A stretch of 64,000 bases of DNA from Saprospiraceae bacterium (GTDB lineage Bacteria > Bacteroidota > Bacteroidia > Chitinophagales > Saprospiraceae). Below the pieces are notes generated by a model. The model did not search any database and had not been told where the DNA came from. It saw nothing but the letters and a program-made list of their open reading frames with translations. Both the position numbers and the translations under genes were made by a program. The stretch spans positions 83,853 through 147,852 of the forward strand of contig JANQPA010000008.1 in the NCBI GenBank assembly GCA_028285545.1, in the 5' to 3' direction. Below are positions 55,401-63,979 of this stretch, one piece after another (the stretch's first letter is position 1; each line of letters begins with the position of its first letter).

Positions 55401-56657
55401 ATAATGGATTATGATCCGGATAAAATGATGCACATTTTGTCCAACCTCCTTTCCAATGCCATAAAATATATACCCGGAGAAGGCGACATTTATATACAAA
55501 TTGATCAACAAAACCATCAGGAGAAGGATCAACTCCAAATTCTGGTAAAAGATACCGGTCAGGGTATAAAAAAGGAACATCTTCCTTTTATTTTCGATCG
55601 CTTTTATCAGGTGGAGGACCTGGCTTCTCAAAAACCTCAGGGATCAGGGGTGGGATTAGCCCTAACCAGAGAATTAGTCAATCTGTTGGATGGGTCCATT
55701 AAAGTAGACAGTGAATGGGGGGCAGGAACAACCTTTACCCTCCATTTTCCGATTAGCCAAAAGGCCAGATTACAGGATAACCAAATAGAGGCAAAAGTTA
55801 ATAATATAGACATTAAGGAAAATACTAATCCGACTATTGTCCCCGCCCCTCCTGTATTTTCTGATCAAAAAATTGAAAATCCTATACTCACAAAAAATAC
55901 AGCTGCAGAGGCCTCCTTACTGATTGTAGAAGACAATCCGGAAGTTAGGCTCTATCTCACCGCCTGCCTGGCTAAAGATTATGAACTACTGATGGCAGAA
56001 AATGGCCAGGAAGGTATTGACCTGGCCCTTGAAAAAGTTCCCGACCTCATTGTAAGCGACGTAATGATGCCCATAAAAGATGGTTTCGAATTATGTGATA
56101 CCCTCAAAAATGATGAACGCACCAGCCATATCCCAATCATTTTACTAACAGCAAAAGCAGATTTTGACTCCAAAATTAGCGGTCTAAAAAAAGGTGCTGA
56201 TGCTTATCTGACCAAACCATTTCAGCAAGAAGAATTATTGGTAAGGCTAGATCAATTGCTCATTCTAAGAAATAAATTGCAAGAAAGATACAAAAATCAA
56301 TTAGAGGCGATCTCCCTGCCATCTTCGCCGGAACATGCCATAGAAGATGCCTTCATCGAAAAATTCCGCAAGCTTATTTTAGATAATATAACCGAAGAAA
56401 ATTTTAGTGTTGTGCACATCTGCAGGGCCTTAAAAATTAGCCGCACCCCCCTGCATAATAAAATTAAAGCACTGACGGGCTTATCTACCACCGCATTTGT
56501 TCGTTCCATCCGCTTACAAAAGGCCAAACACCTGCTTCAGACTACCGATTTAAACGTTTCTGAAGTGGGTTATGAAGTTGGAATCAACAATCCGGCCTAT
56601 TTTTCACGCATCTATTCTGAAGAATTTGGCGAAGCTCCCGCAAGAACACGCAAGTAA
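52428..56657 (+). CDS. Hybrid two-component sensor kinase/response regulator (HTCS), copy B
   Basis: The 1409-residue protein has the same length and domain order as the sensor at 40507: signal peptide, reg_prop propeller (about 35-700), Y_Y_Y domain, membrane helix (about 820-842), HisKA (NISHEFRTPLTII, His near 893), HATPase, receiver (SDVMMP, Asp near 1210) and AraC HTH to the end. The kinase, receiver and HTH parts are nearly identical to copy A. The propeller is much more diverged, for example in the region around residues 60-330. It probably senses a different outside cue but keeps the same output DNA site. The next two genes are again a methyltransferase and a giant secreted protein. 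Confidence 0.95.
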   Translation: MKPLIFSIWFQLFLTVCLASDSLSIPSLYPSYLTAYDVEQGLATSCISKITVDKKGRLWLKPCERSKLSRSFNSYLFDGIKSYDIPLPQSEASPWYVEGITDDGLLFGKNSKNSKPPEVFLLDPETYEHKIYTLPTKEKILNILPGKDNAIFTLTQTVGQYAIYKHSLKEETLLSTFQKPEIVGSYSLEELSAVIDKGTIWFFHQHTGLIKYDINNNIFKEYTWMDLLGQEIPKWIETNVNEFLKMTVDQNGNLILYIDELRSFFLFDTRSEKINPYPLLNTQLAQLPIRKIFRVFFHRDTKKNILIKIRYNKNQDKNIFRATESFILLDNNDQLYDYAPIVNQSVQNSRFNTNQIRGVYSANFKEEVLLGMNAGLVKTEIQADLSIVSLLEKWPSRAMVQLDKDRIWLNGESKKFGQIDISKQKMVLEDLFDICNKDIIIPTFAKFINRNRQEIWFPTRDSALYSYQIKEQKCTKYPIGLRFHKFDFINENEIALVGLKGGLFIYNLKQKELRPFLHQGQALKIEGLMGDVYCDKKGVLWIAATKGLWRIDTRSGEVARLGQKEGFEVEQYFSILEGEEGTLWLGTLSKGLQIYNTESGLLKVIDQNTGLSNNTVVGILSDQDGDIWVSTFNGITVLSKTGEVLFEIQEKDGLSHKEFNRCSFLKTWDGKLIFGNVIGINIIDPIKVKQIYTQKKAPKIYLTEISFFNKKLGEPIILRKNLENTNQIKLSSTHRYLNLDFALSDYLNPEKINYAYQIQNAKEKKSKERIEEDLWINIGPKSELTLTNLPVGEFTILIKGSNHTGKWTEQHLSVQVKILPFFYNTWWFYLLCSIPIITVLFLGYRQLFTEKKRLEAEVNKRTLQIVKDKELIEEQATKLLEMDEMKSRFFTNISHEFRTPLTIISGMVPQMENNPDQWMKKGMELIRRNSNHLLSLINQILDLRKLESGALKPNLIQADILPYLLYIIDSFRAIAQSKGIKIHLLTQQKQLIMDYDPDKMMHILSNLLSNAIKYIPGEGDIYIQIDQQNHQEKDQLQILVKDTGQGIKKEHLPFIFDRFYQVEDLASQKPQGSGVGLALTRELVNLLDGSIKVDSEWGAGTTFTLHFPISQKARLQDNQIEAKVNNIDIKENTNPTIVPAPPVFSDQKIENPILTKNTAAEASLLIVEDNPEVRLYLTACLAKDYELLMAENGQEGIDLALEKVPDLIVSDVMMPIKDGFELCDTLKNDERTSHIPIILLTAKADFDSKISGLKKGADAYLTKPFQQEELLVRLDQLLILRNKLQERYKNQLEAISLPSSPEHAIEDAFIEKFRKLILDNITEENFSVVHICRALKISRTPLHNKIKALTGLSTTAFVRSIRLQKAKHLLQTTDLNVSEVGYEVGINNPAYFSRIYSEEFGEAPARTRK

Positions 56658-56738
56658 CTAATAATCAAACACTTGCACTCCTTCTTTTTTTCCATAAAAG
56701 AACAATAGGTAAAGTTTTTTTTCCCTTTAAGAACATTC

Positions 56739-56794
56739 AGTAAAGCCAAAAGAACTTCTGGTAAAGCACTTCTTTACAGAGCCTCCCACCTTTG
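56739..56794 (+). promoter_or_regulatory. AraC-like direct repeats and promoter, module B
   Basis: AGTAAAG (56739-56745) and GGTAAAG (56760-56766) are 21 bp apart. A further GGTAAAG at 56708-56714 is 31 bp upstream of the first. The last site forms the perfect palindrome GTAAAG-CACTT-CTTTAC. CACCTTTG is at 56787-56794. All spacings equal those of module A although flanking bases differ. The leader after the -7-like box is 57 bp longer than in A. Confidence 0.68.
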
Positions 56795-56877
56795 TAAGGC
56801 AATCAAATTTATTCAAAACACTCAACAGCTATTGGCTTCAATTTTCAAAGGTGAAAAACTTAAAAACCTATAAAGAA

Positions 56878-57666
56878 ATGCAATCCCTCAATTCCATCAT
56901 CCAGCATTCTCTGATGCCTCAGCTAGCTTCCATTCAAAAGGAATCCAGTTTAAGATGGCTGACAAAACATCTTCCCAGGGAGGCTGGAGTAAAGGGCCTT
57001 CATGCATTTTGTGGAAACGGTCAGGAAACTTTTCTGATGGGCTCTTTGCTGAACGAGGCCTATAAGCTATACGGTATTGATGAAAATCAAAGCCTGATAA
57101 AGAAAGCTGTGGAGGCTAAAGAAGCAGAACAATGGAAACAGATCTATTTTATAAATACCAATCCTTCCACATGGAAATCAGAACAGCAACTTGATTTTGT
57201 TTACAGCCGGATTTGGAAAACGGATCTATGGCAGCAGACCAACTTTCTAAAAAATACCAAAAACAATTTGAAGGAAGACGGAAATTTCATCCTGGAATTG
57301 ATTCAATTTTCTGGTTTTTCTGCCTTTCCCTATCATCCTGTTTTTTCCAGAGCAGTAGAATTAATTGCCAAACTAGAGCAATCCAATAATACAGGAAATA
57401 CTGAAAAGTGTTTGGATCTACTTCAAGGCTTTGGTTTTCAAATCCAGGAAATCAACTATTCCCCCCCCGCATTTATTGACAAAAAAAACAAAAACATCCT
57501 GTCTCAAATACTGGCAACATTCGAAGAAAAACTACTGCAATTAAAATTGGTAAGGAAAGAGGAATTGGAGCCACTCCTTCTGGAACTTCAGCGATATGAA
57601 GCCAGCGGAGATACTCTGATCAGCAGGCCGGGGGTGTATCAAATACTTGCAAAAGATTCCCTGTAA
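56878..57666 (+). CDS. Class I SAM methyltransferase-like protein, copy B
   Basis: The product is 262 residues from the conserved ATG; a GTG at 56851 would add nine residues (MKNLKTYKE) without support from copy A. It is collinear with the protein at 44899-45687. Motif I is LHAFCGNGQETF, the acid is in LYGIDENQSL, and FVYSRIWKTDLW, NNLKEDGNFILELIQFSGFSAFPYHP and SPPAFIDKKNKNILSQILATFEEKLLQL match nearly word for word. The C-terminal half is the best conserved. It lies 34 bp before the giant secreted gene. A role in modifying the partner protein or its anchor is inferred from context only. Confidence 0.78.
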   Translation: MQSLNSIIQHSLMPQLASIQKESSLRWLTKHLPREAGVKGLHAFCGNGQETFLMGSLLNEAYKLYGIDENQSLIKKAVEAKEAEQWKQIYFINTNPSTWKSEQQLDFVYSRIWKTDLWQQTNFLKNTKNNLKEDGNFILELIQFSGFSAFPYHPVFSRAVELIAKLEQSNNTGNTEKCLDLLQGFGFQIQEINYSPPAFIDKKNKNILSQILATFEEKLLQLKLVRKEELEPLLLELQRYEASGDTLISRPGVYQILAKDSL

Positions 57667-57700
57667 AATCTAAATAAACACTCAATTAAAATTATTAGCC

Positions 57701-60700
57701 ATGAATTCATTAAATAACTTTACTTCAATGTTTAAACCGGCAGTCCAAGTTTTCGGGCAGCCATTAAAAAGAACCAAATTTTCCCAATTGGCTTTAAGCC
57801 TGTTCCTTGCATTAGGGGTTTTATTTTTCCAAATTCCCATAAATGCACAAAACTTTATCTACGAAGCCTCCTACGAAAGTTTAAAAGTTATTAATAATCA
57901 AATTGGCATTTGTTATAATCCTCTAACCTTTCAAGGTACTGCAAAAATGAGCATTTTTGACAATACCGGAGACGAAAATAATCCAGCGTCAGTTACCAGT
58001 AAGTGTTACAACAATTTAAATGGAGGGGAATTCATCTCAGATCCTTTTTCCAGAACAGTCAGCGACCCGGATCTTGATCCCACCCAAATCACCTTTTCAT
58101 TCACCTTTTTTGAAGACGACAATGGAGCATCTTGTGAATTTAATTCGGGGGATGAATGCCTGTTTTCTAGATCCGAGTATATTTACGCAACAGATCCTGA
58201 TGTTAGAATTGGTCAAAAACAAAGGGAAAGACTCAGGAGTAAACATAATATTGGCGATTTCCGTGATGGATGGGCTGTAGATTTAGTTTACACATGGAAT
58301 TATGTTGAGGTTTTAGTACCAGATATACGACAAAGAGATATTACTACAGTTTCAGAAGGGTGTTGTACTAAAATCCTTGGATTAAACTCTACACAGAGTA
58401 ATGTATCCTGGTATTGGCAGAATTCTGTAAATGAACTAAATTCATCATCATCCAGAAATTCCCGCTTTGGTTTATTTACTGTCTGTCCAGATTTTTCAGG
58501 CCAGGAATCCAAAATTGTTTATCTACGTGCCAGAGGAGACCGAAATGATAAATGGTCTGCCCCCTTAGCCGTAACCATATTTTTCCCAGTCATTCCCGTG
58601 GAGGTTAGTTTATCTACTTCTCCGGTTAATTGCTATGAAGATTTTTCCCAGCTAACTGCCAATACAATCCCTTTTAATCCTTTTCCTTGTACCTATGTCT
58701 GGGAAATAAGCCTGGATGGCGGAACTACTTTCGAAATTTTGGAAAAAACTTCCTCCAATGTTTATGATGCTCCCCGTCTCACAAAAACCGCATGGTATCG
58801 TGTAAGCATTGAATGTGAAGGCTCTTATTGCTCTTCAGCTCAGTCGGATATAGTAAAGGTTGAATTTTATTCCGGTAATACTTTAAAAACTCAGAATATT
58901 ACCGTCCAACTAGATGAAAACGGCACGGTTACCATCGATCCTAATGATATCATTACTAGCACCAGCAACTTTCCTTGTGGCATTAGCTCCATTCAAGTGT
59001 CACCCAATACCTTTGGATGTGAAAATATAGGTATTAACGATGTAGTTATTACCATCGTAGATAATTATGGCTTCCCAATTAGCAAGCTTGTAACAGTTAC
59101 TGTAGAAAACAATCTCCCCCTAGTAGCCAAATGTAAGGATGCTACTATTCAACTTTTCAAAGGGTTCGCTTTTCTTTCTCCAGGGTTGATTAACGACGGA
59201 ACTTCTGATAACTGTGGAACTGCATTAACAAGTGTTTTCCCCGTTTCTTTTACCTGCGCTAATGTCGGTGAAAATACAGTCACTTTATCCGCTACAGATT
59301 TAAATGGCAATAGCAGTTCTTGTACCGCTACGGTAACCGTCCAGGACGTAACGCCTCCTAAAGCCAAATGCCGGGATATCACCATCCAACTCGATGCCAC
59401 AGGTAAGGCTACCATAGGTGTTTCAGATGTTAATAATGGTTCCTCGGATGACTGTAGTATCCAGTCCCGCTCCATTGATAATGATGCTTTTACCTGTGCC
59501 GATGTAGGTGCTGCCAGAACAACCACACTCACCGTTGTAGATGTCGCTGGTAATGTATCTGCCTGTTTAGCTAATGTTACCGTTCAGGATATTACGCCTC
59601 CAATAGCACTTTGCCACGAAGTCACTGTCCAATTGGATGAAACAGGGAATGCAAGTATTGATGTAGCAGACATTGACAATGGGTCGAATGACGCCTGCGG
59701 AATCCAATCGCTTTCCATAGATAATGATGCTTTCACCTGTGCCGATATAGGTGCTGGCACTACCACTACTCTCACTGTTGTAGATGTTAACGGGAATGTA
59801 GCTACTTGTACATCAAATATAACAGTTGAGGATAATACGCCTCCTGTAGCACTGTGTAAAGCAGTCATCGTGCAGTTGGATGCCAATGGCGTAGGTTCCG
59901 TTACAGCTGCAGAATTTGACGATGGCTCTTCTGATGCCTGCGGGCCTCTTAGCTTTGCTTTTTCTACTGGCACAGATCAACTTAATTTTGATTGTAATGC
60001 ACACGGTATCGAGACTATTATTGAAGTAGTTGTTACAGACGGTTCCGGAAATTCAAGTACTTGCGAAACGTCTGTTACTGCAGTGGACAATATTGCTCCG
60101 GTAGCCAATTGTAAAGATGTAACCATTACCCTCGATGAAAATGGCCAAGGTAGTTATTCCGCTGACATCATCAATGACGGCTCAACTGATAATTGTGGCT
60201 TACAACAATTCGGCGCAGTAAAATTTGTCAGCTGTGAAGATATTGGCACCTCCCAAGCCACTTTTACTGCTGTTGATCTGGCTGGTAATAAAAATTCTTG
60301 TACTGGAAATATTACCATTGGTGACTATACTGTTCCTGTAACTCAGTGTAAGGCTGTCACCGTACAGTTGAATGCCAATGGTGAGGGTTCTGTTACAGCA
60401 GCAGAATTCGACAATGGATCTACTGACGCTTGCGGGCCTCTTAGCTTTGCTTTTTCTACTGGCACAGATCAGCTCAACTTTGATTGTAATGCACACGGTA
60501 TCGAGACTATTATTGAAGTAGTTGTTACAGACGGTTCTGGAAATTCAAGTACTTGCGAAACGTCTGTTACTGCAGTGGACAATATTGCTCCGGTAGCCCT
60601 TTGTAAAGATGTAACCATTACCCTCGATGAAAATGGGCAGGCTAGTTATCCCACTGAGATCATCAACGATGGTTCTTCTGATAATTGTGGCTTACAACAA

Positions 60701-63700
60701 TTTCCGGCAGTAAGATTTGTCAGCTGTGAAGATATTGGAACCTCCCAGGCCACCTTTACTGCTGTTGATCTGGCTGGTAATAAAAACTCGTGTACTGGAA
60801 ATATTACTATTGTTGACAATACTGCTCCCGTAGCGCTGTGTAAGGCTATCACCGTGCAACTTGATGAAACCGGGAATGCAAGTATTGATGCAGCAGATGT
60901 TGATAATGCCTCAACTGATGCCTGCGGTATCCAGTCACTTTCTCTTGATAATAATACTTTCACCTGTGCAAATGTGGGGATTCCCAATACGACTACCCTC
61001 ACCGTCGTAGATGCTAATGGAAATGTGTCTACTTGTACTTCTAATGTGACGGTAGAGGATAACACCCCTCCTTTAGCCAACTGCAGAAATGCAAGGGTTC
61101 GTCTGAATCAAAATGGAACCGGTAGGATACGAGCCCAAAACCTTGGTGTGAGATCTACTGATGCCTGTGGCCCACTTTCATTTACTTTTGATAATGGCAC
61201 TATTCGAAGAGAATTTGATTGTGGTGATATTTCTCAACAATTTGACCTTGTTGTGCTCGTAACTGATGCCAATGGCAATCAAAGCAGTTGTATCTCTACT
61301 GTTACTGTTCTGGATATTATCCCTCCCGTAGCACATTGTAAAGCAGTAACCGTGCAGCTGGATAACAATGGAGTAGGTTCTATTTCAGCAGAAGATATAA
61401 ACGATGGTTCGAGTGACAATTGTGGGGGCCTCAGCTTTGCCTTCGCTGACGGTTCCGATCAACTCAACTTTGATTGTAATGGTCTCACTGACATGCCTCA
61501 GGTAGTGCTGGTCGTCTCGGATCCTTCCGGAAATTCAAGTACCTGTGAAGCGAGTGTCACTGTGGTAGATAATATTGCTCCTGTGGCTAATTGTAAAGAT
61601 GTAACCATTACCCTCGATGAAAATGGTCAGGCTAGCTATCCTGCTGAGATCATCAACGACGGTTCTTCTGATAATTGTGGCTTACAACAATTCCCTGCCC
61701 TAAAATTTGTTAGCTGTGAGGACATTGGTACCTCCCAGGCTATCTTTACTGCTGTTGATCTAGCCGGTAATAAAAATTCTTGTACTGGGAATATTACTAT
61801 TGTTGATAATAGTGCTCCAGTAGCACTTTGTAAAGCAGTAACCGCGCAGCTGGATAACAATGGAGTAGGTTCTATTTCAGCAGAAGATATGGACGATGGT
61901 TCGAGTGACAATTGTGGGCCACTCAGCTTTGCCTTCGCTGATGGTTCCGATCATCTCAACTTTGATTGTAATGGTCTCACTGACATGCCCCAGGTAGTGC
62001 TGGTCGTCTCGAATCCTTCCGGAAATTCAAGTACCTGTGAAGCGAGTGTCACTGTTCAAGACAATATTGCTCCTGTGGCTAATTGTAAAGATGTAACCAT
62101 TACCCTCGATGAAAATGGCCAGGGTAGTTATCCTGCTGAGATCATCAACGACGGTTCTTCTGATAATTGTGGCTTACAACAATTCCCTGCCCTAAAATTT
62201 GTCAGCTGTGAGGACATTGGAACTTTTCAAGCCACCTTTACTGCTGTTGATCTGGCCGGTAATAAAAATTCTTGTACTGGGAATATTACTATTGTCGATA
62301 ATAGTGCTCCCGTAGCACTTTGTAAAGCCATCACCGTGCAGTTGGATGACAATGGGGAAGGCTCTATTACAGCAGAAGATATAGACGATGGCTCTACTGA
62401 CGCTTGTGGCATAAGTAGTATAGCCTTGGATGTTTCCAGTTTTGATTGCTCAAATATCGGAGAGAATGCCGTCATCCTTACTGTAACGGATAATAATGGC
62501 AATTCCAGCTCTTGTACAGCGCTTGTAGATGTTGAAGATAATCAAGCTCTTGACATCAATTGCCCCTCTGATATCGTGGTGGATAGTGATCCAAGTCTTT
62601 GTGGGGCAGTAGTTGATTTCGATATAACCGCCACTGATAATTGTTTGGCGAGCATAAACCAGGATTTTGGCCTCAGCAGTGGGTCTATCTTCCCGATCGG
62701 TGTGACGGACCAGCAATTTACTGCAACTGATGCGGCAGGAAACCAGGAAAGCTGTTTTTTCACAGTGGAGGTAATAGATGCAGTAGATCCAGAATCCCTC
62801 TCCTCTTATACAGTAATAGGATTCAATGGTATAACTATGCAAGACAATAATGTGCAAAGCGGAGGGGTTGGTGTAACTAATTCTGGTGGCCTTGTTTTAC
62901 TAGAAAAGGGAACATCCGTTAACTCATTTGTGAAATCTCCTCAACTGGAACTTAAGGATGGAAGTCAGGTGGGAGAGTATTTCTCCGGCAAAGTAAGTAC
63001 AAGCATTCTCCCAGGCTTTAGATCTGGAAGTTCATGTGGAAATGATGTTAAAGTTTCTGATAATAAGTCCAAAACTTTAGATAAGGCCTGTTATGGAAAA
63101 ATTGAGGTAGAGAAAAATGCCAGGGTCACTTTCTCTGGACATAGTACTGTGAACATCCAGGAATTTATCCTAAAGGAGGGTTCGGAGATTTATTTCAATC
63201 AAAGCACTGATCTTTTGATCAAAAAAGGATTCACTGGAGAAAAAGGTCTGGTGATATCTAATAGCGGATATGAGGTTTGGATCTATGCTAAAGAGGATGT
63301 CGTTATCAAAGAAAACAGCCAGGTAAGTGGCAATATTTATACCAAAAAGAAACTAGAGGCTGAGAAAGGCAGCAGCTTCACAGGCTTGTTTATTGCTAAT
63401 AAAGTCGATTCAAAAGAAGGTGTTACCTGGAATGGAGGGAATGGTTCATGCAGTTCAAGCATAGGAAATAGCTTAATCACTATAGGTAGCGAAACTGGAA
63501 AAGTGGATCAACATTTACAGGAATGGAAGGAAACAATTAATCTATCTGCATTCCCTAACCCCTTCCATGAGGTAGTAAACCTTGCCTTTAGTCTGACTCA
63601 GGAAGAAAATACGTCTATTGAGATCTTCAATCTGCAAGGGCAAAGAGTTCAGGTATTATTATCAGAAATGTTATCTGCAGGGCAACATCGGATTCAGTGG

Positions 63701-63805
63701 GATGGAAGTGATCAAAATGGACGAGAGTTATCTTCAGGCGTTTATCTGATCCGATTGAGGTCTGGGAAGGCGCTGATTAATCAGAGGGTGGTGTTACAGA
63801 GATAA
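57701..63805 (+). CDS. Giant T9SS-secreted repeat protein B (HYR-like array, beta-helix-like region, sorting domain)
   Basis: The 2034-residue protein has a long N-terminus with a hydrophobic signal (about 28-49, LALSLFLALGVLFFQIPINA-Q). A unique domain (50-300) and an Ig-like region (300-390) follow. Fifteen tandem ~82-residue HYR-like repeats (about 393-1615) have the pattern VALCKAVTVQLD..G..S......DGSSDNCG...F.C...G....TVVD..GN.S.C. One true HYR repeat follows (1615-1695, INCPSDIVVDSDPSLCGAVV), then a segment of short repeated strands (about 1697-1925) that looks like a beta-helix or bactofilin-like stack. A type A T9SS sorting domain ends the protein (1945-2034, FPNPFHEVVNL). It is the counterpart of protein A but has no DNGxTW Ig repeats and no TSP3 loops. 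Confidence 0.92.
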   Translation: MNSLNNFTSMFKPAVQVFGQPLKRTKFSQLALSLFLALGVLFFQIPINAQNFIYEASYESLKVINNQIGICYNPLTFQGTAKMSIFDNTGDENNPASVTSKCYNNLNGGEFISDPFSRTVSDPDLDPTQITFSFTFFEDDNGASCEFNSGDECLFSRSEYIYATDPDVRIGQKQRERLRSKHNIGDFRDGWAVDLVYTWNYVEVLVPDIRQRDITTVSEGCCTKILGLNSTQSNVSWYWQNSVNELNSSSSRNSRFGLFTVCPDFSGQESKIVYLRARGDRNDKWSAPLAVTIFFPVIPVEVSLSTSPVNCYEDFSQLTANTIPFNPFPCTYVWEISLDGGTTFEILEKTSSNVYDAPRLTKTAWYRVSIECEGSYCSSAQSDIVKVEFYSGNTLKTQNITVQLDENGTVTIDPNDIITSTSNFPCGISSIQVSPNTFGCENIGINDVVITIVDNYGFPISKLVTVTVENNLPLVAKCKDATIQLFKGFAFLSPGLINDGTSDNCGTALTSVFPVSFTCANVGENTVTLSATDLNGNSSSCTATVTVQDVTPPKAKCRDITIQLDATGKATIGVSDVNNGSSDDCSIQSRSIDNDAFTCADVGAARTTTLTVVDVAGNVSACLANVTVQDITPPIALCHEVTVQLDETGNASIDVADIDNGSNDACGIQSLSIDNDAFTCADIGAGTTTTLTVVDVNGNVATCTSNITVEDNTPPVALCKAVIVQLDANGVGSVTAAEFDDGSSDACGPLSFAFSTGTDQLNFDCNAHGIETIIEVVVTDGSGNSSTCETSVTAVDNIAPVANCKDVTITLDENGQGSYSADIINDGSTDNCGLQQFGAVKFVSCEDIGTSQATFTAVDLAGNKNSCTGNITIGDYTVPVTQCKAVTVQLNANGEGSVTAAEFDNGSTDACGPLSFAFSTGTDQLNFDCNAHGIETIIEVVVTDGSGNSSTCETSVTAVDNIAPVALCKDVTITLDENGQASYPTEIINDGSSDNCGLQQFPAVRFVSCEDIGTSQATFTAVDLAGNKNSCTGNITIVDNTAPVALCKAITVQLDETGNASIDAADVDNASTDACGIQSLSLDNNTFTCANVGIPNTTTLTVVDANGNVSTCTSNVTVEDNTPPLANCRNARVRLNQNGTGRIRAQNLGVRSTDACGPLSFTFDNGTIRREFDCGDISQQFDLVVLVTDANGNQSSCISTVTVLDIIPPVAHCKAVTVQLDNNGVGSISAEDINDGSSDNCGGLSFAFADGSDQLNFDCNGLTDMPQVVLVVSDPSGNSSTCEASVTVVDNIAPVANCKDVTITLDENGQASYPAEIINDGSSDNCGLQQFPALKFVSCEDIGTSQAIFTAVDLAGNKNSCTGNITIVDNSAPVALCKAVTAQLDNNGVGSISAEDMDDGSSDNCGPLSFAFADGSDHLNFDCNGLTDMPQVVLVVSNPSGNSSTCEASVTVQDNIAPVANCKDVTITLDENGQGSYPAEIINDGSSDNCGLQQFPALKFVSCEDIGTFQATFTAVDLAGNKNSCTGNITIVDNSAPVALCKAITVQLDDNGEGSITAEDIDDGSTDACGISSIALDVSSFDCSNIGENAVILTVTDNNGNSSSCTALVDVEDNQALDINCPSDIVVDSDPSLCGAVVDFDITATDNCLASINQDFGLSSGSIFPIGVTDQQFTATDAAGNQESCFFTVEVIDAVDPESLSSYTVIGFNGITMQDNNVQSGGVGVTNSGGLVLLEKGTSVNSFVKSPQLELKDGSQVGEYFSGKVSTSILPGFRSGSSCGNDVKVSDNKSKTLDKACYGKIEVEKNARVTFSGHSTVNIQEFILKEGSEIYFNQSTDLLIKKGFTGEKGLVISNSGYEVWIYAKEDVVIKENSQVSGNIYTKKKLEAEKGSSFTGLFIANKVDSKEGVTWNGGNGSCSSSIGNSLITIGSETGKVDQHLQEWKETINLSAFPNPFHEVVNLAFSLTQEENTSIEIFNLQGQRVQVLLSEMLSAGQHRIQWDGSDQNGRELSSGVYLIRLRSGKALINQRVVLQR
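58879..62545 (+). repeat. HYR-like repeat array with 492-bp higher-order unit
   Basis: Fifteen units of about 82 codons. Pairs of alternating types repeat at exactly 492 bp: the GGGCCTCTTAGCTTTGC word at 59942 and 60434, the GTAACCATTACCCTCGATGA word at 60119 and 60611 and again at 61601 and 62093, and the GGATAACAATGGAGTAGG word at 61360 and 61852. Long stretches are near-identical between copies. Confidence 0.88.
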
Positions 63806-63815
63806 GTGCTAAAAG

Positions 63816-63851
63816 TTAAGACATGTCATGTCTAGACATGACATGTCTTAA
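63816..63851. repeat. Perfect 36-bp palindrome after secreted gene B
   Basis: A perfect dyad centred at 63833/63834 with the same core as the palindrome after secreted gene A (GACATGTCATGTCTAGACAT). It starts 11 bp after the stop. The outer flanks of the two palindromes differ (shorter dyad here). Confidence 0.93.
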
Positions 63852-63924
63852 GCATTTCCTTTCAATGCTTATATAATCAGTCATTTAGGTTATTTCACTT
63901 CAGGGGATATGTCCTCATTTTTTG

Positions 63925-63952
63925 GACATGTCATGTTTAAACATGACATATC
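63925..63952. repeat. 28-bp GACATGTC palindrome, second of pair B
   Basis: GACATGTCATGTTT pairs with AAACATGACATATC with one mismatch pair. Its centre is 105 bp from the centre of the 63816-63851 palindrome. The block between the two palindromes is also similar to that of module A (TTTCACTYCAGGGGATAT is shared). Confidence 0.88.
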
Positions 63953-63979
63953 TACCTCACTCACTTAAAATTAATAGTC

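Noticed and set aside
59149..62857. Long minus-strand ORFs through the secreted B array
   Set aside because: They recur with the repeat period and are antisense shadows of the repetitive coding sequence.
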